Below, piece after piece: positions 13,976 through 24,661 of a DNA stretch of 64,000 nucleotides. The first letter of the stretch is position 1. Every line of letters begins with the position of its first letter. The notes below the pieces were generated by a model. It saw nothing but the letters and a program-made list of their open reading frames with translations. It did no database searches and was not told the origin of the DNA. A program made the translations under genes and the position numbers. This stretch comes from Rhodospirillales bacterium 24-66-33 (GTDB taxonomy: Bacteria > Pseudomonadota > Alphaproteobacteria > Reyranellales > Reyranellaceae), in NCBI GenBank assembly GCA_002281855.1, contig NCHQ01000030.1, forward strand, positions 60,526 through 124,525, written 5' to 3'.

Positions 13976-15796
13976 TCACATCAGGCGATAGACCTGCTCC
14001 GGCTCGTCCCGGCCCTTCACATGCCGCAGCTCCGGCTTGGGCAGTTCGCCCAGCACTTCGGGGTGCTTCATCGCCGCGATCGTGTCGCCGCTCACCAGGA
14101 CTATCACGTCCTCGTCGTCGTTCATGAACTCCTTGCCCAGCTGCTCGAAGCGCTGCGCCACGTTCACCGTGTCGCCGACCACGGTGTAGTTGACCCGTCC
14201 CGGTGCACCGATATTGCCGACGATCACCGGGCCCGAATGAATGCCGACGCGCAGGCGGACGGCCTTCTGGCCGGCGGCGACGCGCTGCAGATTGTCCTCG
14301 TGCACGACGCGCCCCATTTCGAGCGCGGCATGGACGGCGTGGTCGGCATGGTCCTCCATGGTCGACAGGCCGCCCCACACCGCCATCACGCAGTCGCCGA
14401 TATACTTGTCGATCACGCCCAGGTCGTTCTCGATGCAGCTGCCGAGCAGCGCGAAATGATGGTTGAGCATGTCGGCCGTTTCCTGCTCCGGCAGCTCCTC
14501 GGCCTGGGGCGTAAAGCCCACGATGTCGGTGAACATCACGGTGACGACCCGCCGGCGCGACGCCACCGCATCCTCGCCCAGCTCCATCAGCCCGAAGACG
14601 AGGCGGCGCGGTACATAGGCGCCGAACCATTTCAGCGCCCCGCGTGCCTTGTCGAGGCTGTGGCCGGCATCGTCGATCTCGCGCAGCCGCGATTTGCGGT
14701 GGAACGGCTCGTCGAACTTGAGCTGCTCGATCAGCTCGGCCGCGGAGGTCAGGGTGCGGATGGAGCGCGCCATGCTGAGGCCCATCACCAGCGCCAGCAG
14801 CGCGGCGACGGCCAGCGTGATGCCGCCGACGATCGCCCCGTTCATCAGCCGGTCGAGGTCGCCGGTCGCGTCCTCGATCGGGAAATACTGGCCGACCAGC
14901 CAGGGCTCCGGTCCGAACCGCCTGAGCTCGCGATAGACGAACACCCATTGCCGCCCGCCTTGCTCGACGACATGGCCGAGCGAGCCCAGCGCCCGGTCGA
15001 TCTGCGGCGACCGCACGGGCGTATCCCAGATCTTGGCAAGGACCGGGTCGTCCACCTCCTTGATCGTGGGCAGGGGCCGCTTTTCCGAGAGGCCGAGGCC
15101 GCGCGGGTCGATCAGCCGGCGCGCGGCCAGCACATGGTCGCGGCCGACGAGGATGAAATACCGTCCATCGCCACCCCGTACGGGATCGCCGATGAGATAG
15201 GAGAGATCGCCGACGGCCACCGTGGCGATCAGGCCGCCGATGAAGGCATTGTCGATGCGCCGCACCGGCGTTCGCACATTGACGACCGGCTGCTTGATCG
15301 TCTCGCTCCAGAACAGGGCGCCCCAGAACGTGCTTTGCGCCGTCTGAAGCTGGCGGAAGCGCTCCATGCCCTGCGGCTGGCCGACCAGCGAGAGTGTTTC
15401 GCGTTCGATCGTGCCGTCGGGCTCGCGGACGGCGCGGTGTAGCTGGAGATCGAGCGTGGCGAAGCCGACCGCCGAGACGGCCGGTACCTGCTGCATCATG
15501 ACGGCCAGCAGTTCACGCACCGCGACAGGCGATTCGATGTCGATTCGTCCCCCGGCGGCGAGGGCCGCGATCAGCTCAAGCTGCTCGCCCACCGGATCGA
15601 GGCGGCTGCGGACCAGCGCCACCTGGGAATCGACGACGCGGGCAGCCCGGTCGACCAACAGCCGTTCGGCGGTGCCGGTCGCGCCCGCCAGGACGACGAT
15701 GTAGGCGATGCCGGAAATGAGCGAGAGCGAAACGAAGGCGAGCGCCAGCGCGGCGACCATCGGCAACCGCCAAGGGCGGCGCACGGCGGCTTTCAT
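13976..15796 (-). CDS. membrane-bound class III adenylate/guanylate cyclase
   Basis: 606 residues: membrane segment 1 at about 12-35, a periplasmic sensor region of about 280 residues with a dCache-like feel (FILVGRDHVLAARRL, VFVYRELRRFGPEPWLVGQYFPI), membrane segment 2 (GGITLAVAALLALVMGLSMA), a HAMP-like linker, and a C-terminal class III cyclase domain. The catalytic domain shows VTVMFTDIVGFT with the metal aspartate, KYIGDCVMAVWG with the second, and RVGIHSGPVIVGNIG and VGDTVNVAQRFEQLG. It makes cAMP or possibly cGMP in response to an external signal. An in-frame GTG at 15823 would add nine residues but lies in a hairpin arm. It follows pckA on the same strand. Confidence 0.92.
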   Translation of the reverse strand: MKAAVRRPWRLPMVAALALAFVSLSLISGIAYIVVLAGATGTAERLLVDRAARVVDSQVALVRSRLDPVGEQLELIAALAAGGRIDIESPVAVRELLAVMMQQVPAVSAVGFATLDLQLHRAVREPDGTIERETLSLVGQPQGMERFRQLQTAQSTFWGALFWSETIKQPVVNVRTPVRRIDNAFIGGLIATVAVGDLSYLIGDPVRGGDGRYFILVGRDHVLAARRLIDPRGLGLSEKRPLPTIKEVDDPVLAKIWDTPVRSPQIDRALGSLGHVVEQGGRQWVFVYRELRRFGPEPWLVGQYFPIEDATGDLDRLMNGAIVGGITLAVAALLALVMGLSMARSIRTLTSAAELIEQLKFDEPFHRKSRLREIDDAGHSLDKARGALKWFGAYVPRRLVFGLMELGEDAVASRRRVVTVMFTDIVGFTPQAEELPEQETADMLNHHFALLGSCIENDLGVIDKYIGDCVMAVWGGLSTMEDHADHAVHAALEMGRVVHEDNLQRVAAGQKAVRLRVGIHSGPVIVGNIGAPGRVNYTVVGDTVNVAQRFEQLGKEFMNDDEDVIVLVSGDTIAAMKHPEVLGELPKPELRHVKGRDEPEQVYRLM

Positions 15797-15822
15797 AGGG
15801 GACGTTTCAGTAATCTGGCTCA

Positions 15823-15852
15823 CGCGGCGGACATCATAGGATGTCCGCCGCG
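15823..15852 (-). terminator. perfect 13-bp hairpin between pckA and the cyclase gene
   Basis: CGCGGCGGACATC and its exact complement flank a 4-nt ATAG loop. On the minus strand it falls 23 bp after the pckA stop and just before the cyclase gene. No T-run follows, so it is more likely an RNA 3'-end stabiliser or attenuator than a classic Rho-independent terminator. The alternative GTG start of the cyclase gene lies at its edge. Confidence 0.5.
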
Positions 15853-15875
15853 CGGAAGCGATGTCCCGTCAGGGG

Positions 15876-17483
<1,608 letters not shown>

Positions 17484-17666
17484 AGCGTTTCTCCTGCTTT
17501 CCGGACGATCCGAATGGCTAACGTTTTACTGTACTTAGCGCTACTGGCAGGGCTGCAGGGAGGCAAGTCCCTTGCGACAAGTTAGTGTCGGGATGCGTGT
17601 GAATCGACCTTCGCACTCGCGAGAAGAATGCTGCGACGCGAAACCAATAGCCCGATCGTGCTGAGA

Positions 17667-18386
17667 TCAGGGCAGCGCGCGGGCTCTGCCCACCAGGGCG
17701 ACCAGCGCCTTGCGAGCCTCGCCGGCGGCCCGAAGCGGCTCATCGAAAGCGAGGCGAGCAACCTCGCCACCGCGCCGCAGGTCGATGCCCTCGGGATCGA
17801 TGCCCGTCATCGTCCAGCCGTCGCCGGCCCGTCCGATCAACTTTGTGGCATAGAGTTGAATGGCGTCGGCATGATCGGCGTTCATGTGCTCGACGATGGC
17901 GGCCTCGGCCTCGGCCAGGCCTTCGGCCTGCGGGGGAACGAGCTCGGCAGCCTCGATCCAGCGGATCTTGCCGAAGCCACCCACCAGATGAGCCCGATCC
18001 ACCGTGAGGCGATAGAAGGCGAAATCCTTGAATCCCGCATAGAGCGCAGCGTCCGGGTGGCGCGCCAGGAAGCGCGCCTTCAGCCGGTCATCGGCAATGC
18101 GCTCAGCCCGTCCCAGCACCGTCGCCCGCGGCCCGGTCAGCGGCTGGTCGAGCCCTCCGGTGCCGTCGAACAGCAGGGAGACGCGGCCGTCCGCCTTGAT
18201 CGCCTTGGTATGTTCGGCCATATCGCTGAGCAGAAGGATCGGCGACAGGTCGTGATCGACCGCCACGAGAACCAGGGAGGCATAGGGCCAACCGGCCGGT
18301 TCGGCGGGCAGGATCGTGGCCAGAGAAGCGCGATCGAGTTCGCGCAACAGCGTGCGCACGGTACGGGGCATGTCGTCCTGGGTCAT
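17667..18386 (-). CDS. HugZ-like protein (pyridoxamine-phosphate oxidase fold plus DUF2470)
   Basis: 239 residues. An N-terminal split-barrel domain of the pyridoxamine 5'-phosphate oxidase class (about 8-140) shows LLRELDRASLATIL, PYASLVLVAVDHDLSPILLLSDMAEHTKAI and a DFAFYRL strand. A C-terminal DUF2470 domain follows with AIVEHMNADHADAIQLYA, whose histidines bind haem in HugZ-type haem oxygenases. It is either a haem-binding or haem-degrading enzyme or a flavin-dependent relative. The start was set at 18386 because the long upstream open frame is antisense to chvI. It is divergent from chvI and inserted between pckA and chvI. Confidence 0.85.
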   Translation of the reverse strand: MTQDDMPRTVRTLLRELDRASLATILPAEPAGWPYASLVLVAVDHDLSPILLLSDMAEHTKAIKADGRVSLLFDGTGGLDQPLTGPRATVLGRAERIADDRLKARFLARHPDAALYAGFKDFAFYRLTVDRAHLVGGFGKIRWIEAAELVPPQAEGLAEAEAAIVEHMNADHADAIQLYATKLIGRAGDGWTMTGIDPEGIDLRRGGEVARLAFDEPLRAAGEARKALVALVGRARALP

Positions 18387-18457
18387 TTTCGGATCAAAAA
18401 AGCCGCAATTGTTCGTTGAATATCGTGGACCGGAAGGCGGCGGCGACGGTCCGGTGT

Positions 18458-18467
18458 ATGCTAGCAT
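18458..18467. promoter_or_regulatory. 10-bp perfect palindrome in the chvI upstream region
   Basis: ATGCTAGCAT lies in the 120-bp divergent gap between the HugZ-like gene and chvI, about 40 bp before the chvI start and just before an A-run. The embedded TATGCT could serve as a -10 element for chvI. This is a weak prediction from position and symmetry alone. Confidence 0.3.
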
Positions 18468-18506
18468 GATAAAAAAGCCGTTGTCCGCTGCAGGAGAAGC
18501 CAAGCC

Positions 18507-19202
18507 GTGCGCAAGACCATCGCCCTCGTCGACGACGACCGCAACATTCTCACTTCCGTGTCGATGCTGCTCGAAGCCGAAGGGTTTCAGATCAAGACCT
18601 ACAATGACGGTGCATCGGCTCTGGAAGGTCTCAACCAGTCGCCGCCCGATCTCGGCATCTTCGACATCAAGATGCCGCGTATGGACGGGATGGAGCTCCT
18701 GAACCGCATCCGCAAGACGCAGCAGTTCCCGGTCATCTTCCTCACCTCGAAGGACGAAGAGATCGACGAGGTGCTGGGCCTGCGCATGGGCGCCGACGAT
18801 TTCATCCGCAAGCCGTTCTCGCAGCGCCTGCTGCTCGAGCGCATCCGCGCCGTGCTGCGCCGCGCCGATGTCGGCGGCGCCAAGGGTGAGGCCGCCGCCG
18901 AGCGCATCGTGCGCGGCGAGCTGGTGCTCGACCCGAGCCGCCATCAATGCACCTGGAAGGGAAAGGAAGTGCACCTCACGGTCACCGAGTTCCTGCTCCT
19001 GAAGTCGCTCGCGGAACGGCCCGGCCACGTCAAGAACCGCGACCAGCTCATGGACGCGGCGTACGGCGAGACGATCTACGTCGACGACCGCACCATCGAC
19101 AGCCACATCAAGCGCGTCCGCCGCAAGTTCCGCGAGGTCGATGGCGAGTTCGAGCAGATCGAAACGCTGTATGGCATCGGATATCGATATCGCGACTCCT
19201 GA
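18507..19202 (+). CDS. chvI: two-component response regulator ChvI
   Basis: 231 residues of the OmpR/PhoB class. The receiver domain (3-120) has the acidic pair DDD at 9-11, the phosphorylation site D53 in IFDIKMP, and K of IRKPFSQ. The winged-helix DNA-binding domain (about 130-230) shows LTVTEFLLLKSLAERPGHV and DRTIDSHIKRVRRKF. With ChvG it forms the alphaproteobacterial envelope/acid-sensing system that controls exopolysaccharide, motility and central carbon genes. The start is GTG, with AGGAGA nine bases upstream. Its end overlaps the chvG start by 32 nt. Confidence 0.95.
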   Translation: MRKTIALVDDDRNILTSVSMLLEAEGFQIKTYNDGASALEGLNQSPPDLGIFDIKMPRMDGMELLNRIRKTQQFPVIFLTSKDEEIDEVLGLRMGADDFIRKPFSQRLLLERIRAVLRRADVGGAKGEAAAERIVRGELVLDPSRHQCTWKGKEVHLTVTEFLLLKSLAERPGHVKNRDQLMDAAYGETIYVDDRTIDSHIKRVRRKFREVDGEFEQIETLYGIGYRYRDS

Positions 19203-20961
19203 GCCCGGCGCGCGGCCGCCCGGGCATCGGACGCTAAGCTCACGGATCGCCACGGCGCTGGGCCGCCTGTTCCCGCGCTCGGTGCGCAAGGGCGCAGGCG
19301 CGTCCGCCGCTGCCGACTCTCCCTCGCTGCTGCGCCGACGCCGCAGCGTGAGCCGCGGCTACTCGCCGCTGACGCGGCGCATCCTGCTGCTCAATCTCAT
19401 ACCGGTCGCGCTGCTGACCCTGGGCGCGGTCTATCTCAGCGACTACGAGGAGGAGCTGATCGACAGCGAGCTTGCCTCGTTGCTGGTGCAGGGCGAGATG
19501 GTGGCCGCGGGCATCGGCGAGGTGGCGGTGGTCGGCGGCGAATCGACGGTCAATCGCATGGACGCCGACGCCGCGCGCCAGCTGCTGACGCGGCTCGTCC
19601 GGCCAACCGGCGTGCGCGCGCGCCTGTTCAGCGAGACCGGCGAGCTGCTGGCCGATTCGGCCATGCTGAACGAGCTGGGCCGCATCCACGTCGTGCCGCT
19701 GCCGCCGCCCGAAGTACCCATGGAGACCGAACCCGAGTACAGCGTCGGAGAGCGGATCAGCGAATGGATCGCGCGGCAGCTGTCGCGCGTCGACCACTAC
19801 CCCGAGTATGTCGAGAAGCCGGTCCCGACCCTGCGTGACTTTCCGGAGGCGGCCAGCGCCCTGCGCGGCTTCAACGCGTCCGCGGTGCGCAGCGCCGGAC
19901 GGGGGCGGCTGCTGCTCAGCGCCGCGGTGCCGGTCCAGCGCTACAAACAGGTGCTGGGCGCGCTCCTGCTGACGCGCGACAACCGCGCCATCGCCGCCTC
20001 CCTGCGCGAGGTCCGCTACGACATGCTGACCATCGCCGCCGCGGCGCTCGGCATCACCGTGTTGCTGTCACTCTATCTCGCCGGGACCATCACCCAGCCG
20101 ATCGTGCGGCTGGCACGCGCCGCCGACGAAGTCCGGCTGGCGCGCGAGAGCCGCCCGGAGATTCCCGATCTCGGCAAGCGCGGCGACGAGATCGGCGACC
20201 TGAACGATGCGCTGCGCTCGATGACCGAGGCCCTTTGGCTGCGCATCAACACCATCGAGAGCTTCGCCGCCGACGTCGCGCATGAACTCAAGAACCCGCT
20301 GACGTCCCTGCGCTCGGCCATCGAGATGGCGGGGCATCCCAACCTCGATGGCGAGCGCCGCGCCAAGCTGATGGCCATCGTCATGGACGACATCAACCGG
20401 CTCAACCGGCTGATCTCCGACATCTCCGATGCGTCGCGGCTCGATGCCGAACTGATGCGCGGCGAGGTGAAACCGGTCGACCTCGACAAGCTGCTGCGGG
20501 ACATGGTCCACCACTATGCCGTGACCGCGAACCAGAAGTCCGGCGTCGAGGTCGAGTTCCGCGTCGCGGCGAACCCGCCCTACATGGCGCATGGTCATGA
20601 TGGCCGCTACGGGCAGGTGTTCCGCAACGTCATCGACAATGCCCTGTCCTTCGCGCCGCGGGGCTCGCGCATCCTCGTCGAGCTCGGCCGCGATTCGCGC
20701 AACGGCCCCTTCGTCGTCACCATCGACGACGAGGGACAGGGCATCCCCGAGGACAATCTCGAATCGATCTTCCAGCGGTTCTACTCGGAACGTCCGACCG
20801 AGCATTTCGGCCAGCATTCCGGCCTCGGCCTGTCGATCTGCCGGCAGATCGTCGAAACCTATGGCGGCACGATCGCGGCCACCAACCGGCGCGGTCCCGA
20901 CGGCAAGGTGCTGGGCGCCCGCTTCACCGTCCGCCTCCCCGCCGCCACCGGCCGCAAGTGA
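19171..20961 (+). CDS. chvG: sensor histidine kinase ChvG
   Basis: About 596 residues from the ATG at 19171; a start 10 codons upstream is also open. The layout is an Arg-rich cytoplasmic N-terminus, a membrane segment (RILLLNLIPVALLTLGAVYL), a periplasmic sensor of about 210 residues, a second membrane segment (MLTIAAAALGITVLLSLYLAG), HAMP, then the kinase. H371 in FAADVAHELKNPLTSL is the phosphorylated histidine. The N box NVIDNALSFAP and the DDEGQGIP and GLGLSICRQIVE glycine boxes form the ATP site. In rhizobia the periplasmic regulator ExoR restrains ChvG; no exoR is in this window. Confidence 0.95.
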   Translation: MASDIDIATPEPGARPPGHRTLSSRIATALGRLFPRSVRKGAGASAAADSPSLLRRRRSVSRGYSPLTRRILLLNLIPVALLTLGAVYLSDYEEELIDSELASLLVQGEMVAAGIGEVAVVGGESTVNRMDADAARQLLTRLVRPTGVRARLFSETGELLADSAMLNELGRIHVVPLPPPEVPMETEPEYSVGERISEWIARQLSRVDHYPEYVEKPVPTLRDFPEAASALRGFNASAVRSAGRGRLLLSAAVPVQRYKQVLGALLLTRDNRAIAASLREVRYDMLTIAAAALGITVLLSLYLAGTITQPIVRLARAADEVRLARESRPEIPDLGKRGDEIGDLNDALRSMTEALWLRINTIESFAADVAHELKNPLTSLRSAIEMAGHPNLDGERRAKLMAIVMDDINRLNRLISDISDASRLDAELMRGEVKPVDLDKLLRDMVHHYAVTANQKSGVEVEFRVAANPPYMAHGHDGRYGQVFRNVIDNALSFAPRGSRILVELGRDSRNGPFVVTIDDEGQGIPEDNLESIFQRFYSERPTEHFGQHSGLGLSICRQIVETYGGTIAATNRRGPDGKVLGARFTVRLPAATGRK

Positions 20962-20969
20962 CGGTCTGA

Positions 20970-21425
20970 GTGGCGATCCGGGTCACGACCTACGTCCACG
21001 CGACCTGCGTCGCCTTGCAGGCCGGCGGCCGCTGGCGGGGCATCCTGCTGCGCGGGCCGTCGGGCGCCGGCAAGTCCGACCTCGCCCTTCGGCTCGTCGA
21101 GGCCGGTGCGCGGCTGGTGGCCGACGATCAGACGGCGCTCGCCCGGCAAGGCCGCGGCCTGGTCGCCACGCCGCCGGGCACGCTCGCGGGCCTGCTCGAA
21201 GTTCGAGGTATCGGCATCGTGAAGCTCGGCCGCGCCCAGCTTCTCGCGCGGGCGGCGGTTGCCCTGCTGGTGGATCTCGTGCCGCCGGACCGCATCGAAC
21301 GCCTGCCCGATCCGGCGCGCGAGACGCTGTTCGATGTCGATCTGCCGGTGCTGGCGCTGACGCCCTTCGAGGCCTCGGCGGCGGTGAAGTTGCGCCTTGC
21401 CCTCGCCCGAACCGCGGCGGCATGA
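20970..21425 (+). CDS. hprK: HPr kinase/phosphorylase, short alphaproteobacterial form
   Basis: 151 residues, only the catalytic domain, as usual in Alphaproteobacteria, against about 310 in Firmicutes. The P-loop is GPSGAGKS at 29-36, followed by ADDQT in the metal site and EVRGIGIVKL, the family signature near the phosphorylase site. It phosphorylates and dephosphorylates HPr on the regulatory serine; the HPr gene is two genes downstream. The start is GTG. The stop overlaps the rapZ start in ATGA. Confidence 0.93.
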   Translation: MAIRVTTYVHATCVALQAGGRWRGILLRGPSGAGKSDLALRLVEAGARLVADDQTALARQGRGLVATPPGTLAGLLEVRGIGIVKLGRAQLLARAAVALLVDLVPPDRIERLPDPARETLFDVDLPVLALTPFEASAAVKLRLALARTAAA

Positions 21426-22378
21426 TCCGGCCCACGCCGCTCATGCCAGACAGCCCCGCTCCTTCCGCTTCCCACGCCACGGATGAAACGCACCGGCCGT
21501 TCGTCGTCGTCACCGGCCTGTCCGGCGCCGGCCGTGGAACCGCCCTGAACGTCCTCGACGACCTGGGTTATGTCGCGGTCGACAACGTGCCGTTGGTGCT
21601 GCTCGACGACCTCATGCGCTCGACCGGCGGCGACGCCGGCGCAAGCGCCCAGCCGCTGGCGCTCGGCATCGACACCCGGACCTTCGGCTTCGACGCCCGG
21701 GACCTGGCCGCCCGCATCCATGAGCTGCGAAGCCGTCCCGGCCTCGCCGCCCGCCTGCTGTTCCTCGAGGCCGACACCGAGACGCTGCGCCGCCGCTATA
21801 CCGAGACCCGGCGGCCCCATCCGTTGGCACCGGACCGTCCGGTGGCCGACGGCATCAGCGAGGAGCGCCGGCAGATCGGCTGGATGGCCGACGTGGCCGA
21901 TCTCACCATCGACACGACCTCGCTGTCGCCGCATCGTCTGAAGCAGATATTGACCGGGCATTTTGGGCTCGGCCGCGCGGCCGGTACGCGCATTTCGGTG
22001 ATGTCGTTCTCGTTCCGCCGCGGCCTGCCACGCGAGGCCGATCTGGTCTTCGACGTGCGGTTCCTGAAGAACCCGCACTACGATCCGGCGCTGAAGCCGC
22101 TCACGGGCCGCGACCCGGCCGTTGCGGCCTTCATCGCAACCGATCCCGACTACCGCCCGTTCGTGGACAGGCTGAAGGCGCTGATCGGGCCGCTGTTGCC
22201 CCGGTTCGATGCCGAGGGAAAGAGCTATCTGACCATTGCCGTCGGATGCACCGGCGGCAAGCACAGGTCGGTGGCCCTCGCGGAGGAGCTTGCAGACTGG
22301 TTGCGAAGCGCCGGCCGGTCCGTCACTCTCTCCCACCGGGACGTCGGGGCGGCCGGGGAGGCCGGTGGCGCAGGGTAG
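21422..22378 (+). CDS. rapZ: RNase adapter protein RapZ / YvcJ family nucleotide-binding protein
   Basis: 318 residues. The N-terminal P-loop domain has GLSGAGRGT at 32-40, where an arginine takes the place of the usual Walker A lysine, and YVAVDNVPLVLLDDL follows. The C-terminal regulatory domain shows VMSFSFRRGLPREADLVFDVRFLKNPHYDP and IAVGCTGGKHRSVALAE, both diagnostic. In enterobacteria RapZ senses glucosamine-6-phosphate and steers RNase E on GlmZ; that circuit is not known to be conserved here. Its position between hprK and EIIA links it to the PTS-Ntr. The first about 25 residues look disordered, so a start at 21443 is possible. Confidence 0.93.
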   Translation: MIRPTPLMPDSPAPSASHATDETHRPFVVVTGLSGAGRGTALNVLDDLGYVAVDNVPLVLLDDLMRSTGGDAGASAQPLALGIDTRTFGFDARDLAARIHELRSRPGLAARLLFLEADTETLRRRYTETRRPHPLAPDRPVADGISEERRQIGWMADVADLTIDTTSLSPHRLKQILTGHFGLGRAAGTRISVMSFSFRRGLPREADLVFDVRFLKNPHYDPALKPLTGRDPAVAAFIATDPDYRPFVDRLKALIGPLLPRFDAEGKSYLTIAVGCTGGKHRSVALAEELADWLRSAGRSVTLSHRDVGAAGEAGGAG

Positions 22379-22387
22379 AGCAAACGC

Positions 22388-22792
22388 ATGATTGGTATCG
22401 TACTCGTGACTCACGGCAATCTGGCGCAGGAGTTCAAGGCCGCGTTGGAGCATGTCGTCGGGCCGCAGCAATGCATGTCCACAGTCTGCATCGGCGCCGA
22501 CGACGACATGGAAAAACGTCGCAGCGAAATCCTGGAAAGGGTCCGGGCCTGTGAAACCGGCGAGGGCGTGATCGTGCTGACCGACATGTTCGGCGGCACC
22601 CCTTCCAATCTCGCGATCTCCATCATGGAGCAGGCGCGGGTCGAGGTTCTGGCGGGCGTCAACCTGCCGATGCTGGTGAAGCTCGCCAGCGTCCGTACGC
22701 GCCCCATCGCCGAAGCCGTGCGCATGGCGCAGGAGGCCGGCCGCAAGTACATCACCGTCGCCTCGCGCATCCTCGCCAAGGAAGCTTCGTGA
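22388..22792 (+). CDS. PTS EIIA component, mannose-type (EIIA-Man / PtsM-like)
   Basis: 134 residues, a single EIIA-Man domain with the phosphoryl-accepting H9 in IVLVTHGNLAQEF and the conserved VIVLTDMFGGTPSNLA loop. No IIB, IIC or IID genes are near, so it is regulatory and not part of a sugar importer. In alphaproteobacteria it accepts phosphate from HPr and affects the ChvG/ChvI system and carbon storage. It overlaps the HPr gene by 4 nt (GTGA). Confidence 0.93.
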   Translation: MIGIVLVTHGNLAQEFKAALEHVVGPQQCMSTVCIGADDDMEKRRSEILERVRACETGEGVIVLTDMFGGTPSNLAISIMEQARVEVLAGVNLPMLVKLASVRTRPIAEAVRMAQEAGRKYITVASRILAKEAS

Positions 22793-23100
22793 GCGACGCT
22801 CCGGCGAATTCGAGCGCCGAGGCCGGGATCGGCACGCTGAAGCGCAGTCTCGCGATCGCCAACAAGCGCGGCCTGCATGCCCGCGCGGCCGCCAAGTTCG
22901 TCCGGACGGCGGGCCAGTTCGACGCCATCGTGCGTGTTTCCTTCAAGGGCCAGGAAGTCTCGGGCCTGTCGATCATGGGCCTCATGATGCTGGCCGCCGG
23001 CATCGGCAGCACCGTCGACGTCGTCTGCTCGGGCCGACAGGGCGCCGACGCGATGGCCGCGATTTCAGCGCTGGTCGAGGGCAAGTTCGGCGAGGATTGA
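22789..23100 (+). CDS. HPr family phosphocarrier protein (PTS-Ntr)
   Basis: 103 residues, slightly long because of an about 18-residue N-terminal extension. H30 in NKRGLHARAAAKF is the histidine phosphorylated by enzyme I-Ntr. S61 in GLSIMGLMML matches the HprK-target serine (Ser46 of Bacillus). It relays phosphate to the EIIA encoded just upstream. The start is GTG overlapping the EIIA stop. Enzyme I (ptsP) is not in the window. Confidence 0.95.
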   Translation: MSDAPANSSAEAGIGTLKRSLAIANKRGLHARAAAKFVRTAGQFDAIVRVSFKGQEVSGLSIMGLMMLAAGIGSTVDVVCSGRQGADAMAAISALVEGKFGED

Positions 23101-23135
23101 CGGGTCTGCGCGCACGGGCATAAAGCAGCGCGCAT

Positions 23136-23165
23136 ATCGACATAAATTATTGCTTATATGTTGAT
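23136..23165. promoter_or_regulatory. 30-bp imperfect palindrome upstream of ahcY, candidate operator
   Basis: In the 158-bp gap before ahcY, the arms ATCGACATAAA and TTATATGTTGAT are near-perfect complements around an AT-rich centre, in otherwise GC-rich DNA. ArsR-family regulators of the S-adenosylhomocysteine cycle (SahR, SamR) bind palindromes of this general kind in front of ahcY in Proteobacteria. The exact regulator is inferred. The AT-rich stretch may also carry the promoter. Confidence 0.45.
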
Positions 23166-23258
23166 CCGGCGCGTTGAGGCGGTCACGGGCCGCTGATATG
23201 ACACGCCCGCTTTCCACAATTTCCCGCCTGCCGACGCCGGCACAGCAAGGAGCGCCAC

Positions 23259-24650
23259 ATGGCCGACTACATCGTCAAGGATATCGGGCTCGCCGACTGG
23301 GGTCGCAAGGAACTCGACATGGCCGAGACCGAGATGCCGGGCCTGATGTCGATCCGCACGGAATACGGCCCGAAGAAGCCGCTCAAGGGCGCGCGCATCG
23401 CCGGCTCGCTGCACATGACCATCCAGACCGGCGTGCTGATCGAGACGCTGAAGGCGCTGGGCGCCGACGTGCGCTGGGCCTCGTGCAACATCTACTCGAC
23501 GCAGGACCATGCCGCCGCGGCGATCGCCAAGGCCGGCACCCCGGTCTTCGCCATCAAGGGTGAGAGCCTCGAGGAATACTGGGACTACACCCACAAGATC
23601 TTCGAATGGCATGACGGCGGCGAGCCGAACATGATCCTCGACGATGGCGGCGACGCCACCCTGCTGGTCCATCTCGGCGCCCGCGCGGAGAAGGATCCGT
23701 CGCTGGTCGCCAACCCGACCAACGAGGAGGAGGAAGTCCTCTACAAGGCGATCCTCAAGACCAACAAGGAGAAGCCCGGCTGGTACGCCAAGCTCGGCGC
23801 CTCGATCAAGGGCGTCACCGAGGAGACGACCACGGGTGTCCATCGCCTCTACAACATGGCGAAGGAAGGCAAGCTCCTGTGGCCGGCCATCAACGTGAAC
23901 GACTCGGTGACAAAGTCGAAGTTCGACAATCTGTACGGCTGCCGTGAGTCGCTGGTCGACGGCATCCGCCGCGGCACCGACGTCATGATGTCGGGCAAGG
24001 TGGCGATGGTCGCGGGCTTCGGCGACGTGGGCAAGGGCTCGGCCGCCTCGCTGCGCCAGGCCGGCTGCCGCGTCATGGTCTCCGAAGTCGATCCGATCTG
24101 CGCCCTGCAGGCGGCGATGGAAGGCTACGAGGTCGTGACGATGGAAGAGGCAGCCCCCAAGGCCGACATCTTCGTCACCGCCACGGGCAACGTCGACGTG
24201 CTGACGCTCGAGCACATGAAGGCGATGAAGCATCGCGCCATCATCTGCAACATCGGCCACTTCGACAGCGAGATCCAGATCGCCTCCCTGCGTAATTTCA
24301 AGTGGCACAACGTTAAGCCGCAGGTCGACGAGGTCGAGTTCGCCGACGGCAAGCGCATCATCGTTCTGTCGGAAGGCCGCCTGGTGAACCTGGGCAATGC
24401 CACCGGCCATCCGAGCTTCGTGATGTCGGCGTCCTTCTCGAACCAGACGCTGGCCCAGATCGAGCTGTGGACCAATCCCGGCAAGTACGAGAAGCAGGTC
24501 TACACGCTGCCCAAGTTCCTCGACGAGAAGGTCGCGGCACTGCACCTCGAGAAGGTCGGCGCCAAGCTGACGAAGCTGCGTCCCGACCAGGCCAAGTATA
24601 TCGGCGTGCCCGAGACCGGCCCGTTCAAGGGCGACCTCTACCGGTACTAA
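23259..24650 (+). CDS. ahcY: adenosylhomocysteinase
   Basis: 463 residues, normal for the bacterial NAD-dependent enzyme that splits S-adenosylhomocysteine into homocysteine and adenosine, relieving inhibition of methyltransferases. The substrate domain shows LHMTIQTGVLIETL and WASCNIYSTQDHAAAAIA; the NAD site is VAGFGDVGKGSAASLR; the C-terminus ends GPFKGDLYRY as expected, with the conserved Lys-x-x-x-Tyr. AAGGAG lies eight bases before the ATG. It closes the chv/PTS block as in rhizobia but probably has its own promoter. Confidence 0.97.
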   Translation: MADYIVKDIGLADWGRKELDMAETEMPGLMSIRTEYGPKKPLKGARIAGSLHMTIQTGVLIETLKALGADVRWASCNIYSTQDHAAAAIAKAGTPVFAIKGESLEEYWDYTHKIFEWHDGGEPNMILDDGGDATLLVHLGARAEKDPSLVANPTNEEEEVLYKAILKTNKEKPGWYAKLGASIKGVTEETTTGVHRLYNMAKEGKLLWPAINVNDSVTKSKFDNLYGCRESLVDGIRRGTDVMMSGKVAMVAGFGDVGKGSAASLRQAGCRVMVSEVDPICALQAAMEGYEVVTMEEAAPKADIFVTATGNVDVLTLEHMKAMKHRAIICNIGHFDSEIQIASLRNFKWHNVKPQVDEVEFADGKRIIVLSEGRLVNLGNATGHPSFVMSASFSNQTLAQIELWTNPGKYEKQVYTLPKFLDEKVAALHLEKVGAKLTKLRPDQAKYIGVPETGPFKGDLYRY

Positions 24651-24661
24651 TCACGCCCCAA

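Noticed and set aside
23101..23258. SAM or SAH riboswitch before ahcY
   Set aside because: None of the conserved cores of these riboswitch classes could be found; the palindrome fits a protein operator better.
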